A stretch of 64,000 nucleotides of DNA from Gonatopus flavifemur (GCA_018340375.1 JAFFJZ010000007.1:27812001-27876000); one strand, 5' to 3'; positions 13,474-25,318 are shown, counted from the stretch's first letter. Made by a program: numbers and translations. The notes: generated by a model from the sequence alone, not told the origin.

Positions 13474-13975
13474 CACATTGAAAAGAAAATTTCTTCCAAC
13501 CAAATAAATAGTTTATTTGTCCTCTCTCCATAAAATATTTCTTAGGATTTATGAAATATTTCATCGAATCGAATAATGGAATGCTTGCTCCAAATAAATT
13601 GGTCTTCTAAATAAATAATTTATTCACCACAACTAATCGGTTCTTGCATCTAATTGAAAATTCAATCCCTACAAATTAGTATATTGTTCATCAAGGGGGG
13701 AACGTGGGAAATTTCCCACTTCTCCCCGAGGTGAACATACTAATTTTTCCCACAACTGCAAGGAAAGTGAAAATCATCTGTTTACTTGCATATAAAATAT
13801 TCATATGCATATTTCAGAACGAAAAGATAGTTTGTATTTTCCTCCCGCTGTGACACATTCGCTTGGAATTCAGCACTTTCTCCCCTAAAAATAGGTCAGA
13901 AAACATCAGCTTTCCGTGCAGGTGTGGGAAGAAAATATTTTATGGAGAGAGGACAAATAAATATTCTTTCCAGTG
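13474..13975. mobile_element. Palindromic MITE nested in foldback left arm
   Basis: Begins CACATTGAAAAGAAAAT and ends ATATTCTTTCCAGTG. The blocks TTATTTGTCCTCTCTCC and ATAAAATATTT are mirrored near the far end. The right arm of the host palindrome lacks this block, and the host sequence resumes at GCAGCTTCAG. Confidence 0.85.
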
Positions 13976-14536
13976 CAGCTTCAGTAATGATCCCCGGGGA
14001 CAAATTCACGGAGAAAAATGTGTATGGTAGAACCAGCAATATAAGAATTGTCAACATTTTATTGCTGATCATGCAATAAGTTATTGTTCGTACAACAACA
14101 GCAGATTGTTTCGTTAATAAGAATTGTATTGCTGAAAATCACTGATTGAAATGACAATATAAGTTGCCATTCCAACTCACAATAAACATTGTTGATTTGA
14201 CAAAACAATATCAAGCAGCGACAACAATAAGTATCTCAGAATTAACAAAAAAAGTTGTCGTAACAAAATCCATTTATTGTCAAAACAGCTATATATTCTG
14301 AACGTATAAAGCGGTATAATTAATTTTGATCCACTTCAGGAGACAGTTGTAAATGATATCCAAGTGATATAAATTATTCTACAAACCCTTCTTCGATGAA
14401 GTTTTTCTTGAATTCACAAACATACAAATCAATCCCAATTTCTGATTTATTAACAAACCTTACATGAGTTTAACAAACAAATTTGACGAGTTTCATTCGT
14501 TTCTGAAAAAAATTCATGTGGTTCAAATCCTAATTC

Positions 14537-14810
14537 ATTCCCGGGTCGGAAAATTTGGACAGTTTTTGTCCTTTGGTTTCATTTTTAGACTGATTTTGTC
14601 CTGATGGTTGAATAATGCGGAGAAAAACAGTACTTTTCCAAGATTTCAGTCTGAATTTGTCCTCAATCACTTTTACTCGCTGGAGGAAAATTTCGGACTA
14701 AAATCTTGAAAAAGTACTGTTTTTGTCGGCAATAATCAATCAACAGGGCAAGATCAGTCTGAAAATGAAATAAGACGACAAAAACCGTTCAAATTCTTCG
14801 ACTCGGGAAT
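14537..14810. mobile_element. Palindromic MITE nested one level deeper
   Basis: Begins ATTCCCGGGTCGGAAAATTT and ends TTCTTCGACTCGGGAAT. GACAGTTTTTGTC and AAAACAGTACTTTTCCAAGA are mirrored in the second half. It lies inside the element 14007-15321. Confidence 0.8.
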
Positions 14811-14949
14811 TTATTCAATGTGCACAATTTTATGTTTGTCTTGAATACATTTTCATCGTTAACTCTGAACAAAGTCGAGAATTACCATAAATGGCAATTC
14901 AAGTACTCAGTTGTCATCTTGGAGATCTGCTGATATGATAAATGCTTTA

Positions 14950-15000
14950 TTTCCCACTCGGAGGACCCGGGTTCGAATCTCGCTAAGGCAACTTTCCAAC
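14950..15000 (+). other. tRNA-like B box, possible SINE remnant
   Basis: GGTTCGAATC near 14979-14988 is a good RNA polymerase III B box inside GACCCGGGTTCGAATCTCGC. No convincing A box or cloverleaf precedes it, so it is at most a decayed tRNA-derived SINE. Confidence 0.3.
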
Positions 15001-15462
15001 ATTGGAACTTAAAATCGCTCTTTCTTCACATATGAATCAAACCACATCGTAACAGAATGTTTGTAGGGATAAATTCGGATGAGAAATTCTTTTCCTCAGT
15101 CAAAAGTAATACTCTTTGAATGGGTAAATATGAATTATTGATATAACCACATGATATTGCAAAGCTGAATATTCGAATTGTTAATAATGTTGAGAATATA
15201 ATATTGTTGCCAGTTGAGCAATAGTGACGGTCATATTTTTACGATATTTATTGTGGGTTGATATATAACAATATTTTATTATCAATTAAGCAATATTATT
15301 GGTAGTTTTTTTTCCTCCGTGTAGTGAGTAAAATTTATCAAAAGATCTCATCATCCAATGGATATTCAGTGGTAAACAAATGCTGTTGAGAACACGCGCT
15401 TGCAAGTTTCCACGGAAAGAAGTATCAAGGGTGTTTTTGATTTGGAGAAACTCAAAGCGCCA

Positions 15463-15794
15463 ATCCTTCTGAATAAACCTAATATCGGGATTTTATTGTT
15501 CAATCATTAGTCGTATAATACTATCCGAAATCTATCGTGTTGTTTCATTGGCAGACAAGTCCGATAAAGATACGATGATTGTCCGATACAAAACCGAACC
15601 AGCAACCCGATGATTTACTGATAGATATCTATATCAGATTTACATTGGATAATTATCGTAGACATCGTATTTTTATGGGACTTCTAGGATGATGAAACAA
15701 CACGATAGATTTCAGATAGTTTTAATACAACTGATGATTTAACGATGAAATTCCGATATCGGGTTTTTTCATAAGGGAAAGCTCTTTGTCGCCG
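15463..15794. mobile_element. Palindromic MITE nested in foldback left arm
   Basis: Left block CTAATATCGGGATTTTATTG and block GAAATCTATCGTGTTGTTTC are mirrored near 15700-15775 (CCGATATCGGG). The right arm of the host palindrome runs uninterrupted through AAACTCAAAGCGACAAAG at the corresponding place. Exact ends are uncertain by about 20 bases. Confidence 0.75.
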
Positions 15795-15949
15795 AAGCGA
15801 CAAAGTTGTTCGTCAATGTTCGAAGAAGTTTTCCTGAAATTTTCAGATCAATCGAGTGACAAATAAGGGAGGTATTGAACATTGTTTACAATGGTGAGTC
15901 TTACTTACCGTCACGGCAATGCTACTAAAGTACGATACACGACGCTATA

Positions 15950-17211
15950 ACACATGGGCTGAAAAGCCCCGGGCCTAACAAAGAAGACACGGTTTTTTTC
16001 GTTCAAAATTCGCTTTATTCATCAACGTCATCTCCATCAAGAACAACGCAATAACTCCAGCGCCGCTCTAACATTTCAATACCACTTTTGTAGAACGATT
16101 TATTTTTTGCCACAAAATAGGCCTCAGTTCCAGCAATAACCTCTCCATTCGAGCGAAATTTCTTACCAGCGAGCATTTTTTTGAGGTCTGCGAACAGCCA
16201 GTAGTCACTGAAAGCCAAATCCGGCGAATACGGTGGATGTGGAAGCAATTCGGAGTCCAATTCATGTAGTTTTGCCATTGTTTTGATTGACTTGATAAGA
16301 TACAATTTTTTTCTTCGCCATGTGCGGTCGTTTCTTTGCAATTTCGGTCAATAATGCGATATAATATTCACTGTCAATGGTATTTTCCTTCTCAAGATAG
16401 TCGATGAACATTACACCACGCACGTCCCAAAATACCGAGGCCATAACCTTCCTAGCTGATTGTTGTGCTTTCGGGCGCTTTGGACGAGGTTCATCAGTGG
16501 CTATCCACTCAGATGACGATCGTTTTGATTCCGGGGTGAAGTGATGGATCCATGTTTCATCCATTGTAACACACCGACGCAAAAATTCCGGCTTGTTACG
16601 TTTAAACATGGCCAAACACTGCTCAGCAGCATCAAAGCGTTTTTGTTTTTGGTCAACAGTGAGCAAACGAGGCACCCACTTTGAACAGAGCTTTCTCATA
16701 GTTAAATGCTCATGCAATATGAAGCGAACACGTTCTCTTGATATTTTCACGATGCCAGCTAACTCACGCAACTTCACTTTTCGATCATTCAAAACGATTT
16801 TGTGGATTTTTCTGATGTTTTCTGTTGTTATCGCCTCATTTGGACGTCCACTGCGTTCTGCATCATCGGTGCCTCTACGACCACGTTTGAAGTCAGTAAA
16901 TCAACGTTTTATTGTGGTTCCTGATGGAGCGGAGTCCCCATAACACTTTTCAAGCCATTGCTTCGCTCGAACGGTATTTTTTCCCATCCAGAAGCAGTGT
17001 AAAATTAAAACACGAAACGGTTCTTGATCCATTGTTTTCAAAATAACAAGAGTAGCGTCACTCTTAGTACAATAACTCACAAGCTAATGGATAGAATATC
17101 ATGAAATTTTGACAGCTGTCTTCTGAAGGTTAGTACTAACCGAAAGACAGGTGAATGCAGTGGAATTCGCGGCATCTATGTGTTAGGCCCGGGACTTTTC
17201 AGTCCATGTGT
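15950..17211 (-). mobile_element. mariner element, irritans-like, 1262 bp, inactive
   Basis: Terminal inverted repeats begin ACACATGGGCTGAAAAG on the left and, reversed, ACACATGGACTGAAAAG on the right, both continuing into a CCCGGGCCTAACA block. TA flanks both ends (15948-15949 and 17212-17213). The ends starting ACA resemble irritans-group mariners such as Himar1. The transposase inside is broken. It sits at the edge of the loop of the large palindrome. Confidence 0.9.
16015..17032 (-). pseudogene. Broken mariner transposase (DD34D family)
   Basis: The transposase reads from ATG at 17032 (MDQEPFRVLIL) to GDDVDE and a stop at 16015. The helix-turn-helix region, the linker WVPRLLT, the first catalytic Asp in MDETWIHH and the last in YSPDLAFSD are visible. 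A TGA at 16901-16903 replaces the Trp expected before FTDFKRG. A small deletion with frameshift near 16290-16305 removes the segment that should hold the second catalytic Asp (HxDN box). It therefore cannot encode an active enzyme. Length and TIRs fit one full-size insertion rather than a fragment. Confidence 0.9.
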
Positions 17212-17683
17212 TATGCTCGACGGTACATAAACGAGTCGCGCCATTATGAAGAATGTTCAATATCTCCCTTATTTTCCATTTGATTGATCTGAAAATTTCA
17301 GAAAAACTTCGAACGTTGATGAACAACTTTGTCGCTTTGAGTTTTGTCAGATCAAAAATCCCCCCGATACTTTTTTCTGTGGAAACTGTGGAAGCGCGTG
17401 TTCTCTACATCATTTGTTTATTATTAAATATCCATGGGATGATGAGATCTTTTGACAAATTAACTGACCAGTTGGCTTCAAGGATCACTACTGAAGCTGT
17501 ATACCAAATTTCAAGTCAAATCAACAACTCCCCGCTGAGTAATCGCAAAATATAATTTGAATTGCATTGATTTTGAGCTATTGAACGTTTTCACTTTCTC
17601 ATTCTTATCTCGCAAACTATTGATGACAAAAAACAACTTTTCATGAGAAAAATTTGTGTTTTGATAAGTTCTAACAGGCTATG

Positions 17684-19872
17684 CTAAAGTTGTATTAAAA
17701 AGTGTGAGAAACGGAAGGCCCCAGGACCTGATTTGATTTCTAATGATTTTTTAATTAATTTGCCAGCGAATGGTCGAGCTTACTTGGTAAAATTTTTCAA
17801 TAAGATTTTAACGGAAGAAGTTTTCCCACATTCTTAGGGCAATATTCATCTAAGGATGCTTTTTAAAAAGGGAGATGAAGGAAATCCGAAGAATTATAGA
17901 CCCATCGCTTTAGTTAATAACATTGTTAAACTTTTCACTCAAATATTGTATAGTCGTATAAGTAATTTTGTATAAAATAGAAGCTTAATCCCAGAATTCC
18001 AATTGGGATTCAGGAGAGGGAGAGGTTGCCTTGATAATATCTTCAGTCTACAAGCAATAATTCAATTGCACTTGAGAAAACACAGTGGGAAATTATTTGC
18101 ATTGTTTGTAGATTTCAAGGAAGCCTTCTCTTCAATAAATCACACAATATTATTCAAAAAGTTGTTGAATATGGGCACAAGTGTTAAATTGATAAATATA
18201 ATAGAAAATCTATATAGACATGCAAGGGTCGCCATCAAATTGCAGAGTGATGTGACCGAATTTGTTGAAGTTAAGAGAGGGGTTTTGCAAGGAGAAACAC
18301 TCAGCCCGATACTATTTGCGTTATTTTCGACAGATCTTGGAATGTTTCTGGTGAATAAAGGAATAAGGTGAGTTTGAATTTCCTATCTCAAGGAAATTCT
18401 ACTTCTAGGATACGCTGATGATATCGTTGTATTCTCTGATACGTATATATCAATGAAAAAAGTTCTTTCAGCGTTTAGTCTGTACTGTAGAGAAGATGAT
18501 CCACAGGTAAATGTTGATAAAACTAAAGTGATGATTTCCAGAAAAGGTGGTCATGGGCACAACAATAAGTATTCATTCCAGTATAATGGCTCAGACATAG
18601 AAATCGCCAAGGAATATACTTATTTGGGTATTAGATTTTCTCAATCAGGCCTATTCGAAAAAGCCGCCAAAGAAATGATTGCTAAAACGCACGTAGCTAA
18701 TAATTCGGTGCTTTCATTAATAGCTACAAAGAAGATCAGGAGTTGGCCTATCTACAACAAATTATACCAATCCCTTGTGAGCTCCGTGTTACTGTATGCA
18801 GCTCCTATATGGAGCATTAGACAGACGGACAACTTCGAAAAGGTGCAAAATCATTTTTTCAAATGGCTATTACATTTGCCTAATTGCACACCCAACTACG
18901 CGTGGAGAGTAGAGACGGGAACGACGCATTTCAAATCAAAAATTGTACAATTGACTATTCAATGGTTGCAGAAAATATTGAATATGGATGATGATAGGTA
19001 CCCAAAGATATGCTCCCTTAGATTGAAGGAAGTCTCATGTATAGAGAGTACGAAGTATTCAATCAAGTATAATTGGGCTGAGCAAGTTAGGGACCTAATA
19101 TTCAGGAGTACTAATCAGATGGAATTATGGAATAACTTGAATTACAGAGATCTAAAGGATCAACACAATGGAATCTGTAAGCATTTTTTGGAAGTTCTAC
19201 GCGCGGAAGATATTAAAAGATGTAAAGAATCGCAGACTCTAATGAACTTACCCTGTATAAATGAAAATTTCGAGACACAGCGATATCTTAATTTTGATTT
19301 GACAATAAAATGTATGAGAATTATAACTCAATTCAGACTACTCACTTGTATCGCTCCTAAGATTACAATGAACTCGAAATGTTATAAATTAGATTCACTG
19401 GCGTATTGTTACTCGTGTGCAAAGGAAAATGATCTAGTCCACTGTATAGTAGAGTGTCCCATGTTCAACAAAACTAGACGAGAATTGTTCACATTGGATA
19501 ACAGTGATGAGGCGGAAGAAAATTTTTTGGAATTGGCTAAGTGTGCTACAAAGGAAGATGCGATGAGATTTTTACTTATAATTGAAACTGCACTAGTTGA
19601 GTGCATTAGGGAATGTGATTTATGAGTGTGTCATTGTATTCATCCAAAGTGTAATACTGCAATTAAAATTTTGTTGCTTTTGCGCCTAATGGTGATACCT
19701 GATTGATCAATGTGAAATAATAATCTAAAATAACCTAATGATATAGTGTGTACATTTGAAAATATTTGATATATCTTGTGGAAACATGTACTCAATGACG
19801 TAAGCTGTGTGAGCCAGTTTCGGCTACACCTCTTTTGCATAACATTAGGTCAACAAAATAAAGATATATACA
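17684..19872 (+). mobile_element. 5'-truncated non-LTR retrotransposon (LINE) with 12-bp target duplication
   Basis: The body is flanked by identical TAACAGGCTATG at 17672-17683 and 19873-19884. Removing it joins the right arm of the large palindrome without a gap. The 3' end is AATAAAGATATATACA with no poly(A) tail. The 5' part, including any ORF1, endonuclease and the start of the RT, is missing, as is common for LINE copies. Confidence 0.92.
17715..19625 (+). pseudogene. LINE reverse transcriptase, 5' truncated, four stop codons
   Basis: A single frame runs throughout. Visible RT landmarks are KAPGPDLIS near the start, KNYRPIALVN, GFRRGRGC, VDFKEAFSSINH, VLQGETLSPILFALF and the catalytic YADD at 18411-18422. 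A Cys/His cluster near the end (CYSCAKENDLVHCIVECPMF) fits the C-terminal zinc-knuckle-like motif of many LINE ORF2 proteins. In-frame stops lie at 17835 (TAG), 17973 (TAA), 18369 and 18375 (both TGA). No frameshift is needed, so decay is recent to moderate. The clade is not assigned. Confidence 0.9.
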
Positions 19873-19960
19873 TAACAGGCTATGTTTTTGATTTTTCATT
19901 TGAACCAACTTTTTTTTTCTTCTTCTGCTGGTCTCTGTACGTCTTGAATTTGAAAACCCC

Positions 19961-21934
19961 CTTGATAAATTTCTGCATGATAATCAGCAAATACGACACA
20001 ACGCCTTAGAATTTTTGACATATTTTCTGAATTCCAGCCCATTGTGCAATGATCACAAAATAACAAGACTGCAGATGTTTCAAAGGGCCAGTGATAGTTC
20101 TTCACCGGTATCACAGGACCATCAGTGACCCATTAAAGCCCTAGCAATCATTGTTTGTGAGGGAATACATTATGATTTTTGAATTTTTTAGTTTTGCTTT
20201 ATATTTTTTCATTTACAGCTGGTTTTCTGGCGATATATACTGATTTTCGTGGGTGTCCTATAACCTGCGATTTTTTTTATTTTTAAAAAAATCCAAGAAA
20301 AAAATAATGGCCGTGAAATAAAACGTATCCCATGAACGGCGACTCTCCCCTACTGATTCCCATATCACTATATGGAGAGAAATAAATTATAAAACATGCT
20401 GGAACGTGAAAAGAAACCGCATTCAAAAATATGGAGACAGATCCAATTTCAATACACTTTCATCCGGAAATTCCAACATGGGAAAGACACCGCATTCAAA
20501 CATATAGAAACGTATCAAATTCAAATACGTTTCCAACTGGCAGTTTTAGCAGGGGAGTTTACGTCTTGCTGAGTATGCTGATGTATGGACAATTGAAAAT
20601 GTAGTTCAAGCTATCACAAATTTAGTTGGTTTTACAGCGGGGAATGTAAGATATATACCAGTACTGGTATATCTCACATCCACTGTTGTCAGGGCATATT
20701 CAAAGGAAATTCAAGAACTAACCGAAACAGTTAGACACCGAACGGTAAACGATTGGACACTCGATTTCTAGAAAAAAAAGGAGAACATTTGTATGACAAG
20801 TACTTCTTGAATTATTCGGTACTTTCTTAATTTCACTTCTGACATAGAGGCTTATCTTTTTCCGAATCCATATCACTCCTGAACTCACCCCTTGCTATGA
20901 GATGAAAGGCTCATTCTGTAACAGAGCAATATTAGATACTCGATTTGAAAAAACAAAAAAAAAGAAGGAACAAGAGGAGACATTTCACTGAAAATTGGAT
21001 AATTTTCTAAGAACTAACCGTTTTTACGTTTCTGAACTGATCGTTTTCCTTTAGAATTAACTTTCTGGTAAGAATTGACCCTTATAATATGCCCTGACTG
21101 TTGTAAAATCAACCAACATTCTCGTAGCTCGAACTATATTTTGAATCTCATATATTCACGCAACAAGATGTAGATTTCATAACCTTTTTTTTCAGCGTAT
21201 GTATGCATATTCGAAGACCCTAATAAGAGCATTCCGCGGGAATATTTATGCATAATGGAGCGCGTTTTGATGCTCCTCAAAAACATCTTGTCGAAAACAT
21301 CTTCAAAGAACTCTATCTTGCAGAAATACATCTAAAAAAAGACATTTTGTAGATCTCCAAAAAAGTTCTATGGAAATATTTTATTAGCAAGTTACACATG
21401 GAACATATAAATACTGTTGCAGGGTTTTGGTCTGTTTCAGACTGTCGTTAAAGTTTCCTATAGGGCAACTTCCATTAATTATGCACTGCTATTGGGAGCG
21501 TAGAGTTGCAACGCTGAAGTGTAATGTCTAGAACAGGTTGGCGAGAAATAGTATCCAAGATCAATGCATATTTAAAGTTCAACGTTCGATGTTGAGAAGA
21601 TTACCGCCACAACTTGGACGAGCTGGGACCAATTCTCATTAATATTAAATAACATTGAGGATAGCTACGGTCGAAATCTTGAGCACATTCCCGTCATTCG
21701 TTTAATCGTTTGCACGTTCTAGAGCTTTTATGGTTGGAAAAAATAAGAATAACAGCTAAATGTGATCACATTATGTATTGTCATTGATTTCATGACCAAC
21801 CAGTATTATAGGTACATCCTATTGTAACTCGTAAATGATATGTACAAAAAATATATAAAGTTTTGAAACACTACGGAAAATATTCGATAAAAATTCCAGA
21901 GAAAAATGATCCAAATTCCCGTCAATCTGATGGG
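19961..21934. other. Noncoding stretch with short repeats
   Basis: A direct repeat of about 66 bases occurs twice at about 20411-20535 (GAAACCGCATTCAAAAATAT and GACACCGCATTCAAACATAT). A loose inverted repeat spans about 20599-21135 (AGTTCAAGCTATCAC against its complement near 21130, and a CAGGGCATATT block in both halves). No gene was seen. Confidence 0.5.
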
Positions 21935-22056
21935 ATCCTGTGGAAAAATCATCCGCGCTTGCTCACGCCTGATTAGGCCTTATTTATCAGGCGTGATCAG
22001 GCGTTATTAGTTCTCCATTTCGTACCCACGTGATTAGGACCGATCATGCTCAATTA

Positions 22057-22566
22057 CACGGAGAAAAGTACATGGAATTGATTACCATTCGCTCTAGTTC
22101 TCCTCGCGACTTTAGAACAGGAATTGAGTGATGACTGGCGATTTGATGATCATTAAGCATGAAGCAGATGAGGAAAAATGTTTTTCTCCTTCTCCTCACA
22201 TCGAAAATGATGTAAGGAATCCAAAATCGGTGAGAAACAAAATTTCAAACTTTTCTCCTTTTCAACTGTTTTGAGGCCCGAAACCGTCAATTGAGCATGA
22301 GAAAATTTTTTTTGCATCGAATGGAATCCAGGAAAATCCCTGATCATCATGTTCAAAACCAAATGCTCTTGGAATTTATAAAGAAGTGGATTTAGTAAAC
22401 GTAGCAAATTTGCAACGTTTGTAGCTAGAGGGTTAATCTATCGTTCCCATGGTAAGTTTATCGTACTCACTCCGATTCCAAATGGTACTTATTACAATTT
22501 TGAAATATCTGTCACCAAATTACTATTCTTCATAGTAACCGTTACCGTATAATACTTTTCTACGTG
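22057..22566. mobile_element. CACGGAG-ended element nested in copy 2
   Basis: Begins CACGGAGAAAAGTAC and ends GTATAATACTTTTCTACGTG, with TA at both sides (22055-22056, 22567-22568). The surrounding family sequence is continuous when it is removed (CTCAATTA then CGCCCAATCACGC). Confidence 0.8.
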
Positions 22567-22735
22567 TACGCCCAATCACGCTTGATTTCACTTCATTAGG
22601 CATGAAAAGTTCATACAGAATTGATGAGCTTTCTGTAATCCCGTGGAAAAATTGTCCACGACTGCTCTCGTCTGATCAGGATTTATTCATCGGGCGTGAT
22701 CAGGCCTCAATTTTGTACTCACGTGACTAGGGCTA

Positions 22736-23560
22736 CAGTACCCATCTGATTTTCTTCCGCTCGATTTTCTCCCACTTCCCCACCTGACAAGCTCGAACGC
22801 TCCCCCCACCACATCCACTTGATCACGGGTCGGACAATACGCTTACTAGACGTTCGATTTTCTTCCGCAGATCAATCGTTAATTTTGGGCTAAGAAATTT
22901 TTGTGCAGGTAAAAAAACAAAAAGTGAAAATGATTTATTCAAATAGTCATAAAATGATGGAAAGTAAATTGATGAAACTCTCACATGCTTACACAGCCGC
23001 AGTATATTTCCCAGTTAGCAAAAAGTTCAAGTGATATATTAATTTGCCTCATCAAAAATTATATGATTCATATCGGTATTTCACTACATCTATATAATTA
23101 CGTTGTATGGAAGGGAATTTTTACATTTCCTTTTCAATTATGACAGGAAACAATTGGTTGGATGTGATAGAAGCGATCATTCTCAGAGAAATAACTATTA
23201 TTGTAATCCTTGAGCCCGATGAACATTTCCTTCTTGAAATGTCTTGTGGATGAGTGTAACATGTCTCACGCAACACTATTCCATACATGTATTTGTATTT
23301 GTGCATATCACTTACCAGTTTTCGTTATTTACATCCATTGAATATCAGAAAATATAATCTTCCACCAAACGCGAATGTTGGAACTGTCAAAAATCGTTGG
23401 ATGGAAAGCGGAAGAAAATCGAGCCACCGTGCACGATTCATAGATACACAAACACAAACGATGTGGCGAGCGTCGAAAGACAATTGGGTGGGATAAGCAT
23501 GATTCCTAGAAAAATATTCCCTTCAAGACCCGTGAGCGGAAGAAAATCGAATGGGTACCG
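22736..23560. mobile_element. TA-flanked element with CAGTACCCAT ends, 825 bp
   Basis: Terminal repeats are CAGTACCCATCTGATTTTCT and, reversed, CGGTACCCATTCGATTTTCT; CTTCCGCTC follows on both sides. TA flanks both ends (22734-22735, 23561-23562), as expected for a Tc1/mariner-mobilised element. A second copy of GATTTTCTTCCGC occurs inside near 22858. No transposase frame was seen. Confidence 0.8.
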
Positions 23561-24133
23561 TAATCATACTCAATTACGTCCAATGACGCTCGATTATGCT
23601 CCATTATGCATGAGAAATTGATACAAAATCAACAACTTTTCTGTAAGGAATGAAACTGACATTTTTATCAAACACTAATTTATCATCAATCATTTCTACT
23701 TATTGTGCTTACGTAGTTTCCATTTTTCAGGCATGATCACGCGTGATCATATTTTGTATAAATACTTCTCAGTCGGTGAGATTTTTCAGGATAACGAGCG
23801 AGAATGGTTTGTCTGGCATGATCGCAAGCGGTTAGGCTTGCGGAAGCCTTCTTAGTGATGACGAAGCTAAACATGAACGACCAGGCGTAGTCAGGCGCAA
23901 TCACGTGCAGTCAAGGTTGAGCACGAATAATTTTGCCAAAACATGTCCATGATCAGGCCAGAACAAGCCTGATCAAACCTGAACGATTTTTTCACGGGAT
24001 CCGCGTGGATCCAATTATTAGAAAACGCAGCTATGTTCGGCTCTAAATAGATCTACAGGGACGATTGTAAGTGAATCAATCAAAATTTATATACATCAGC
24101 TGTTCGTTTTCTTGAGGAATAATCAATTAAGTG

Positions 24134-24387
24134 CACGGAGAAAAACACCATGGAATGATCACTAACAAAGATAGTGAATTGGTGACACCTACGAATTTCT
24201 GTACACAATCGCTAACAGGGACGAGTAATGATTCCTATTTTGGTATACTGAAATATAATACGTATAGTATACCAAAATAGGAACCATTACTCGTCTGTTA
24301 GCGACTGTGAACACGAGTTCGCAGTTGTCATCATTTTATTATCTTTGTTACGATCATTCCATGTTTTCAATTCCATTCTCTATGTGG
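24134..24387. mobile_element. CACGGAG-ended palindromic MITE
   Basis: Begins CACGGAGAAAAACACCATGG and ends in a complement of CACATAGAGAATGG. The central blocks CGCTAACAGGGACGAGTAA and TATTTTGGTATACT are mirrored around about 24254. Confidence 0.8.
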
Positions 24388-24677
24388 AAATGGAAAACAG
24401 AGATTTTTTCATTTTTTTGTATCTATATACATCTAATTCGATTTGAATTACTTTTTCTCGGTTCACGACATTTTGTATATCAATGAAAGAGACTTAAAAA
24501 GATGTTCATGGAATTATAAGTTCACTGATAAACGCACCTTGTCTATCGATGAACGCATCCGTTTTTCACGAAAAATTCAGTAAAATAAAACCTCCACATA
24601 GTATTATTCAAATTTTGAAAAAGCAACCTTTGCATTTTCCAACGTTATAGTCAACACCGACCACCATACGTAACACG

Positions 24678-24804
24678 ATGCACCCACAAATATCGAATAA
24701 CAGGTTCTCGTTAATCACAATCAGTGTCCCGTTACAAGCACGTTTCAGTTGAAGATCACAGAGTTTATACGTCTTTTGTTCCCTTCGCCATCGAGATCTA
24801 TAAA
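24678..24804 (-). CDS. Doubtful internal exon, minus strand
   Basis: On the minus strand, CTTATATTTCTCCGTTTATAG is a good pyrimidine-rich acceptor and is followed by an open frame (RWRREQKTYKLCDLQLKRAC, then NGTLIVINENLLFDICG). The peptide has paired Cys and basic residues as in secreted peptides, but I do not recognise a family. The reading phase does not fit a direct join to the exon at 27455-27532. A strong donor-like GTAAGT lies on the opposite strand at 24829, so the strand is not settled. The right boundary is the acceptor; the left is arbitrary. Confidence 0.25.
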
Positions 24805-25318
24805 CGGAGAAATATAAGATGAGAGATACGGTAAGTGCAGTATTATGCTGGATATCCAATAATATTATTCAATGCAACCTTATTGCGATTCACAAATGGT
24901 ATAAACAATGAGATCCATTATATTTTGTGAAGCAAATCCGGATAACAAAATATGCCATAGTTTTCTAACCCATCTCACATTACCTCGTTATTTTTTTACA
25001 TTTGACGGGATTGAGGGAAGGTACGGTGTGTGCATATAACCAGAGAAAGGAATATGCGTATAGAATTTTTCATGCAATCCTATAAATGGGACATGTCCCT
25101 CTATTTGTTATGTGAGTTTATTCGCTTGATTTTATGTCGTTCAACTAGATTTTGCTCAATCCTCTTGGCACCGCAGCCTCTTCGTGGACAAGAGCACAAT
25201 ATACTTTCCTCTGTGCACTGGTTGTACACGTGTCATTGCACAAATGCGCCGTTTAGATTTCACAGACGAGCGCGCGGTTTGGGAGTGTATTTTATGAACT
25301 CGCGTACATGTGTGGGTG

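Larger units (their letters stand above)
14007..15321. mobile_element. CACGGAG-ended palindromic element nested in foldback
   Basis: Begins CACGGAGAAAAATG and ends TTTTTTTTCCTCCGTG. Sub-terminal sequences rich in ATTGTTG and CAATATT are mirrored between 14030-14220 and 15130-15300. The host palindrome resumes at TTATCAAAAGATCTC. It contains the smaller palindrome 14537-14810 and a tRNA-like B box at about 14977. No transposase frame was seen. Confidence 0.75.
13216..19960. mobile_element. Old palindromic foldback carrying nested insertions
   Basis: The left arm survives in pieces at about 13216-13473, 13976-14006, 15322-15462 and 15795-15925. The right arm survives at 17214-17683 and 19873-19960. 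Matching inverted blocks include CCTGTTAGAA, TTTGCGATTACTCAGCG, AAAAGATCTCATCATCC, AACACGCGCTT and TCTGAAAATTTC. With insertions removed, the element is about 1 kb with arms of roughly 450-530 bases and a loop of about 30. Outer limits are uncertain because similarity fades. Confidence 0.8.
21935..23998. mobile_element. GTGATCA foldback family, copy 2, twice interrupted
   Basis: Family sequence occurs at about 21935-22056, 22567-22735 and 23561-23998. It includes TACCCACGTGATTAGGA, GGCGTGATCAGGC, GATCACGCGTGATCAT, GTCGGTGAGATTTTTCAGG and the end CTGAACGATTTTTTCACGGG. Two TA-flanked palindromic elements (22057-22566 and 22736-23560) interrupt it, and deleting each restores family order. The first 300 bases of family sequence appear twice, a partial internal duplication. 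Confidence 0.8.

Noticed and set aside
14950..15000. Possible tRNA gene at a GGTTCGAATC box
   Set aside because: No cloverleaf can be folded around it and no A box precedes it at the right distance.
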